Shown piece after piece: positions 5,182 through 5,775 of a stretch of DNA of 5,775 bases. Under the pieces are notes generated by a model. The model was not told where the DNA came from and did not search any database. It saw nothing but the letters and a program-made list of their open reading frames with translations. Made by a program: the position numbers and the translations under genes. The DNA comes from Ardenticatenia bacterium (lineage in GTDB: Bacteria; Chloroflexota; Anaerolineae; Aggregatilineales; Ch27), in contig JALSTC010000014.1 of NCBI GenBank assembly GCA_026983935.1, positions 1 through 5,775 on the forward strand. The letters run 5' to 3'. How positions within the stretch are numbered: position 1 is the stretch's first letter; each line of letters opens with the position of its first letter.

Positions 5182-5775
5182 ATGACTGCGCCAATCAATG
5201 CCAGGGTCGCGAATCTAATCCGCCGGGCCAATGCTGCGGCCAGCAGCGGGGAATTTATCAAGGCCCTACGTCTGGCACGGGAAAGCGTCAAAAAAGCAGA
5301 GAATACATTTCACCGGGCAACCCAGACAGCAGCACACTATACACTGGCCACTATACTCTGGGCGGACGAAAACGCATCTCCGAAAGAAGCGCGCAAGCAC
5401 GCTGCCAGGGCGCTGGAACTGGCTGAAATCCATTCCGATGAATACTATCTCGCCATGACATTGCTGGCACGCATTGACGCCGGTCTGGGTAATTTCGAAT
5501 ACGCGCAAGCACTCAATGAAAACCTGTTGGAGATCTATCAACGTAAAGAGCGTCACCAGGGCATTGCCGATGTACTGCGCAGTCTGGGAGACCTGGCAAT
5601 GAAACAGAACGATCTCAGCACTGCGCGGATGTATTTTGAAAAGAGTCTGAAACTCTACAGCAGCACGGTTGATGATCCTCTCAATCATGCCGGATTGCTG
5701 CTCAGCATGGGTTCACTGGCATACCGTGAAGGAAACTTTGACACAGCCAAGCAGTATTGGGAACAAGCGCACCGG
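5182..5775 (+). CDS. Tetratricopeptide repeat (TPR) protein, 5' part, open at the right edge
   Basis: 198 codons run without a stop to the end of the window, starting at ATG 5182 behind a strong GGAGGG. The product is helical, with about five consecutive helix-turn-helix units of 35-42 residues: roughly 8-41 (SSGEFIKALRLARES), 50-84 (ASPKEARKHAARALELA), 91-124 (LGNFEYAQALNENLLEIY), 132-158 (LRSLGDLAMKQNDLSTARMY) and 169-198 (SMGSLAYREGNFDTAKQYWE). The G-x-(Y/F)-x-x-A pattern is typical of TPR, with the somewhat longer units common in regulator-type TPR proteins. No signal peptide or membrane segment is seen at the N-terminus, so a cytoplasmic scaffold is likely. It follows DUF58 by 20 bases and is probably co-transcribed with it. 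Any C-terminal effector domain lies outside the window; whether this is a pure TPR protein or part of a larger one is unknown. Confidence 0.88.
   Translation, partial: MTAPINARVANLIRRANAAASSGEFIKALRLARESVKKAENTFHRATQTAAHYTLATILWADENASPKEARKHAARALELAEIHSDEYYLAMTLLARIDAGLGNFEYAQALNENLLEIYQRKERHQGIADVLRSLGDLAMKQNDLSTARMYFEKSLKLYSSTVDDPLNHAGLLLSMGSLAYREGNFDTAKQYWEQAHR

Noticed and set aside
5154..5426. Plus-strand ORF of 90 codons starting at the end of DUF58
   Set aside because: The TPR reading frame from 5182 has a much better ribosome binding site, repeat motifs and an open frame to the window edge; this frame is its shadow.
5266..5688. Minus-strand ORF of 140 codons opposite the TPR gene
   Set aside because: It is Cys-rich antisense translation of TPR repeats without any family features.

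Overview
The window looks like an ordinary chromosomal housekeeping and envelope-maintenance segment of a bacterium with moderate GC content. It holds four complete, confidently recognised or well-supported genes, one small hypothetical gene, and two genes cut by the window edges. The combination of a free-standing Roadblock/LC7 protein, a MoxR-DUF58 pair followed by a TPR protein, and a small helical ORF directly behind pyrG is what I would expect from Chloroflexota (Anaerolineae-like). That assignment is inference from gene content only; no rRNA or other taxonomic marker is present.

Layout. Bases 1-164 (+) are the 3' end of a small heat shock protein (Hsp20) gene. It converges on a minus-strand cluster that reads right to left: a Roadblock/LC7 (MglB-like) gene (2612-2241), then pyrG, CTP synthase (2097-457), then a 71-residue hypothetical protein (438-223). 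Between the Roadblock gene and pyrG lies a strong GC-rich hairpin (2136-2172) that lacks a clear U-tract, so it could be a terminator or a pyrG leader element. Bases 2613-2933 are a 321-base divergent control region. It carries a very good sigma-70-type promoter for the minus cluster (TTGACT, 17 bases, TATTAT with an extended -10), several inverted repeats, and a candidate extended -10 promoter for the plus-strand cluster.

The plus-strand cluster is a MoxR-family AAA+ ATPase (2934-3890), a DUF58 membrane protein with a VWA-like domain (3890-5161, overlapping its neighbour as TGATG), and a TPR-repeat protein (from 5182, open at the right edge). MoxR ATPases and DUF58/VWA proteins are known partners, the ATPase probably acting as a chaperone or remodeller for the VWA-like protein at the membrane. 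The tight packing suggests that the TPR protein belongs to the same unit.

No CRISPR array, mobile element, tRNA or rRNA was seen. I do not see a clearly new biological system. The points most worth following up are the pyrG leader hairpin, the palindrome lying over the -35 position of the moxR promoter, and the TPR protein taking third place in the MoxR-DUF58 unit.
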